DNA of 64,000 bases from Natranaerovirga pectinivora (GTDB taxonomy: Bacteria > Bacillota > Clostridia > Lachnospirales > DSM-24629), in assembly GCF_004342165.1 (NCBI RefSeq), contig NZ_SMAL01000013.1, positions 1-64,000 of the forward strand, in the 5' to 3' direction. The notes under the pieces were generated by a model that saw nothing but the letters and a program-made list of their open reading frames with translations, ran no database searches and was not told the origin of the DNA. Within the stretch, counting starts at the first letter, position 1. Every line of letters starts with the position of its first letter. This document shows positions 61,963 to 64,000 of the stretch, in pieces. Made by a program: the position numbers and the translations under genes.

Positions 61963-62327
61963 AGCAAGAGTTTAGAGAAGGTATCACCATCTATAGTCAG
62001 ATTGTTTCTAACATCGAGAATGCTATCCTTGAAGGAGAATTAAAGCCTGAAGAACGCCTTTCTTCTCTTCGAGAGAGCGCCGTGGAGATGGAGGTCAATA
62101 TTAATACCATTATGCGGGCTTATAATCTACTAGAAGAGGAGGGGATCCTAAGGAAAAAAAGAGGTCTTGGTTTTTTTGTGAGTGAAGATGCCCTGAAAAT
62201 CATCCAAAAAAAGCGACGAGAAGCATTCTATCAAAACACAGTCCCAGAACTTTCTAAAACCCTAGAACGATTGGGAATCAATGTGGACGACTTAATAGAG
62301 GCATTAAAGAAAGAAGGAACAAGCTAA
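61959..62327 (+). CDS. GntR family regulator, YtrA type
   Basis: 122 residues. Winged helix GITIYSQIVSNIENAILEGELKPEERLSSLRESAVEMEVNINTIMRAYNLLEEEGILRKKRGLGFFVS is the GntR/YtrA pattern, with a short C-terminal dimerisation helix and no ligand domain. In Bacillus the ytrA regulator is first in its operon; here it is last. It probably binds the 15-bp palindrome at 59608-59643 and represses its own operon. Confidence 0.9.
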   Translation: MKQEFREGITIYSQIVSNIENAILEGELKPEERLSSLRESAVEMEVNINTIMRAYNLLEEEGILRKKRGLGFFVSEDALKIIQKKRREAFYQNTVPELSKTLERLGINVDDLIEALKKEGTS

Positions 62328-62399
62328 TATATGCTAATAAGTTTTGGAAAAAACATTTTACTTCATTGTTACATGAAGAGTTCGGAAAATAAGATATTT

Positions 62400-62436
62400 C
62401 CCCTCAGACTAGATTTTAACGGTTTGAGGGGTTTTT
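62400..62436 (+). terminator. Terminator of the GntR-ABC operon
   Basis: CCCCTCAGACTAGATT, loop, GGTTTGAGGGG, then TTTTTA. It shares the CTCAGACTA core with other terminators. GATCC...TTACGCA follows, as at 38296-38320. Confidence 0.85.
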
Positions 62437-62467
62437 AGATCCAAGGGGTCCAACTATTACGCATATA

Positions 62468-62579
62468 TGAAAAAATAATAACCAGTGTATGGATTATTAT
62501 GATAGAAGATATAAGCAGCTAATGAAAGGAAGAAGGCATAATAATAAAAAGGTGACACTAGAAACGTCCCCAAGTCTTA
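62468..62579 (+). mobile_element. RAYT element relic with right end
   Basis: ATGAAAAAATAATAACCAGT then GTATGGATTATTATGATA match the transposase gene near codons 173-190. After a deletion, GGTGACACTAGAAACGTCCC CAAGTCTTA is the right end. About 110 bp; not functional. Confidence 0.8.
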
Positions 62580-62620
62580 TTTAATATTCATCATTAGATG
62601 TAAGACAAACAGTTTTATAA

Positions 62621-62652
62621 CTTCCTCAGACTAGGCTTTGAGGGAGTTTTTT
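62621..62652 (+). terminator. Terminator-like hairpin
   Basis: CTTCCTCAGACTAGGCTTTG then AGGGAG and TTTTTT. CTCAGACTA core as in other terminators. No gene directly before it, so it may be a displaced copy. Confidence 0.75.
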
Positions 62653-62718
62653 GTTTGTCAAATCCTCTAAAAGCTGATATCATAATAAGGAAAGTGTCAT
62701 ACAAGCTAATGGGGCTGT

Positions 62719-62811
62719 ATGTTGGCCATTGACCAGCCTATGCCTCTTAATGCGCAAGAGCCACAAGCTTTGTTGAAAGCAGTATTCTCTAATCCTTCCA
62801 AGCAAGTTTGA
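62719..62811 (+). CDS. Possible 30-residue leader ORF or gene remnant
   Basis: ATG 62719 opens a frame encoding MLAIDQPMPLNAQEPQALLK and then AVFSNPSKQV, ending 40 bases before the TetM-like gene. The upstream RBS is poor (GGGGCTGT). It could be a leader peptide or the end of a lost gene; composition is protein-like. Nothing else recognised in 62653-62851. Confidence 0.3.
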   Translation: MLAIDQPMPLNAQEPQALLKAVFSNPSKQV

Positions 62812-62851
62812 CAATACTACTTTAAAATAAATAATAAAGGATTAAATATAG

Positions 62852-64000
62852 ATGATGAAAAAATTAGTTATTGGGATATTAGCCCATGTAGATGCAGGTA
62901 AAACAACATTATCAGAGAGTTTGCTTTATCTGAGTGGGAAAATAGGAGAATTAGGTAGAGTGGATAAAAAGAATGCCTATCTAGACAATTATGAACTAGA
63001 AAGGGCAAGGGGAATCACTATTTTCTCTAAGCAAGCCATATTTGAAATTGATAGCACTCAGATTACTTTATTGGATACCCCAGGTCATGTGGATTTTTCC
63101 GCTGAAATGGAGAGAACACTTCAGGTACTGGATTATGCCATTTTAGTTATAAGTGGTGCTGATGGCGTGCAAGGCCATACCAAAACATTATGGCGATTGC
63201 TTCATATGTATCAGATACCTGTTTTTTTATTTGTTAATAAAATGGATCAATACGGAGTAGATAAAAATAAACTTATAAATGAAATAAAAAAGCAGTTAGA
63301 TGATGGCTGCATTGATTTTGGACAAGCTAAGACAGATGACTTTTATGAAGAACTGGCTATATGTGATGAACTAATGATGGAAACTTATTTAGAAAAAGGG
63401 CATATTCAAACTGAGTCTATTAAAAAAGCCATCAAAGAGCGGAAAGTATTTCCCTGTTTCTACGGTTCCGCATTAAAATTAGAGGGTATTGAAACATTTA
63501 TGGAAGGGATCGCTCAGTATACAATGATACCTTGTTATCCTAATGAATTTGGGGCTAAAATATTCAAGATTACAAGAGATGAACAAGGAAATAGGGTTAC
63601 ACACCTAAAACTTACAGGGGGAAGTCTTAAGGTAAAAGATCTCTTAACACTTAGTGATTGGCAAGAAAAGGTGAACCAAATAAGGATATATTCTGGTGAG
63701 AAATTTGAAACTATAAGTGGTATAGATGCAGGTGCGATTTGTGCAGTAACAGGACTCACAAAAACTAAGCCGGGAGAAGGTTTAGGGATAGAGAAAGCTT
63801 CAGAGAAACCAATATTAGAGCCTGTACTCTCCTACCAAATTATACTACCAGAGGGATTAGACCCAAGGGCAATGCTACCAAAGTTACGTGAGCTTGAAGA
63901 AGAAGAGCCAGAGCTTCAGATTGTCTGGGATGAGCAACTTCAAGAAATTCAGGTACAGATTATGGGAGAAGTACAGATAGAGATTTTGCAAAGTCTGATA
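62852..64000 (+). CDS. TetM-like ribosomal-protection GTPase (partial, runs off the window)
   Basis: 383 codons are visible from ATG 62852 (or 62855; AAAGG upstream). Translation-factor GTPase motifs: GILAHVDAGKTT (P-loop), RARGITI (switch I), LLDTPGHVDF (G3), NKMD (G4), then domain II (KLTGGSLKVKD) and the start of domain III with the PRAMLPKLRELEEEEPELQ and GEVQIEILQSL pattern. EF-G-like proteins of the TetM/TetO/OtrA group release tetracycline from ribosomes. This one may be a housekeeping relative, since many Clostridia carry divergent copies. Final part not visible. Confidence 0.88.
   Translation, partial: MMKKLVIGILAHVDAGKTTLSESLLYLSGKIGELGRVDKKNAYLDNYELERARGITIFSKQAIFEIDSTQITLLDTPGHVDFSAEMERTLQVLDYAILVISGADGVQGHTKTLWRLLHMYQIPVFLFVNKMDQYGVDKNKLINEIKKQLDDGCIDFGQAKTDDFYEELAICDELMMETYLEKGHIQTESIKKAIKERKVFPCFYGSALKLEGIETFMEGIAQYTMIPCYPNEFGAKIFKITRDEQGNRVTHLKLTGGSLKVKDLLTLSDWQEKVNQIRIYSGEKFETISGIDAGAICAVTGLTKTKPGEGLGIEKASEKPILEPVLSYQIILPEGLDPRAMLPKLRELEEEEPELQIVWDEQLQEIQVQIMGEVQIEILQSLI

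Noticed and set aside
4526-62830. Similarity between 4550 (TTTGAGAATACTACTTTC) and 62808 (TTTGACAATACTACTTTA)
   Set aside because: Only about 18 bases match in AT-rich DNA and no structure links the two places; too weak to call a repeat.

Overview
The window reads as a chromosomal segment of a low-GC, Gram-positive anaerobe of the Clostridia, probably near the Lachnospirales (no species can be named from sequence alone). Pointers are the AT-rich coding, strong AGGAGG-type ribosome binding sites, CheX, a PerR-type Fur protein, an M23 peptidase/bactofilin pair, VanW and DUF5050 surface proteins, and cobalamin-binding radical SAM enzymes.

Region 1 (1-29675) is core chromosome. It opens with the 3' end of a 16S rRNA gene followed not by 23S but by six tRNA genes (Tyr, Leu, Phe, Gly, Gly, Gln), two good promoters and a terminator. 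Then come cell-surface genes (L,D-transpeptidase, DUF5050 lipoprotein), a DNA/RNA maintenance cluster (radical SAM, nth, Nudix, DnaQ-like exonuclease, truA), aromatic amino acid genes (pheA divergent from a DAHP synthase gene that has a Phe/Tyr/Trp-rich leader peptide and attenuator), vanW, an AIR-synthase-like gene, an Lrp/aminotransferase pair, perR, cheX, trmL, a two-component system, mutS2, M23/bactofilin, an HtrA protease, yhaM and rlmD.

The boundary (29640-31861) looks like the scar of an integrated element at the 3' end of rlmD: an 18-bp repeat of the rlmD end flanks 2.2 kb that holds a serine-recombinase fragment, a small membrane protein and a RhuM-family gene.

Region 2 (about 32000-64000) is accessory. 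Small regulator/enzyme cassettes predominate: HxlR with a flavin reductase, WYL with a zinc-ribbon protein, MarR with an NmrA-like protein and an FNR-like reductase, TetR with a flavodoxin, PadR next to FetAB, and a YtrA-type GntR with an ABC transporter. Transport and resistance genes (MgtE, chromate transporter, DrrAB-type ABC, Vat-type acetyltransferase, TetM-like GTPase), an MCP and a diguanylate cyclase complete it. Several cassettes carry near-consensus promoters with perfect palindromic operators, and one operator type (TTACCnnnGGTAA) is shared by two loci 18 kb apart.

Threaded through region 2 only is one family of small mobile elements: an intact REP-associated tyrosine transposase (RAYT, 57196-57951) with hairpin/inverted-repeat ends, two 243-bp internally deleted derivatives, several decayed copies, isolated ends and a tandem array of the end hairpin. 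All recognised copies lie in intergenic DNA in the same orientation, and none was seen in region 1. This is the most striking unexplained structure in the window, together with the aromatic attenuator.
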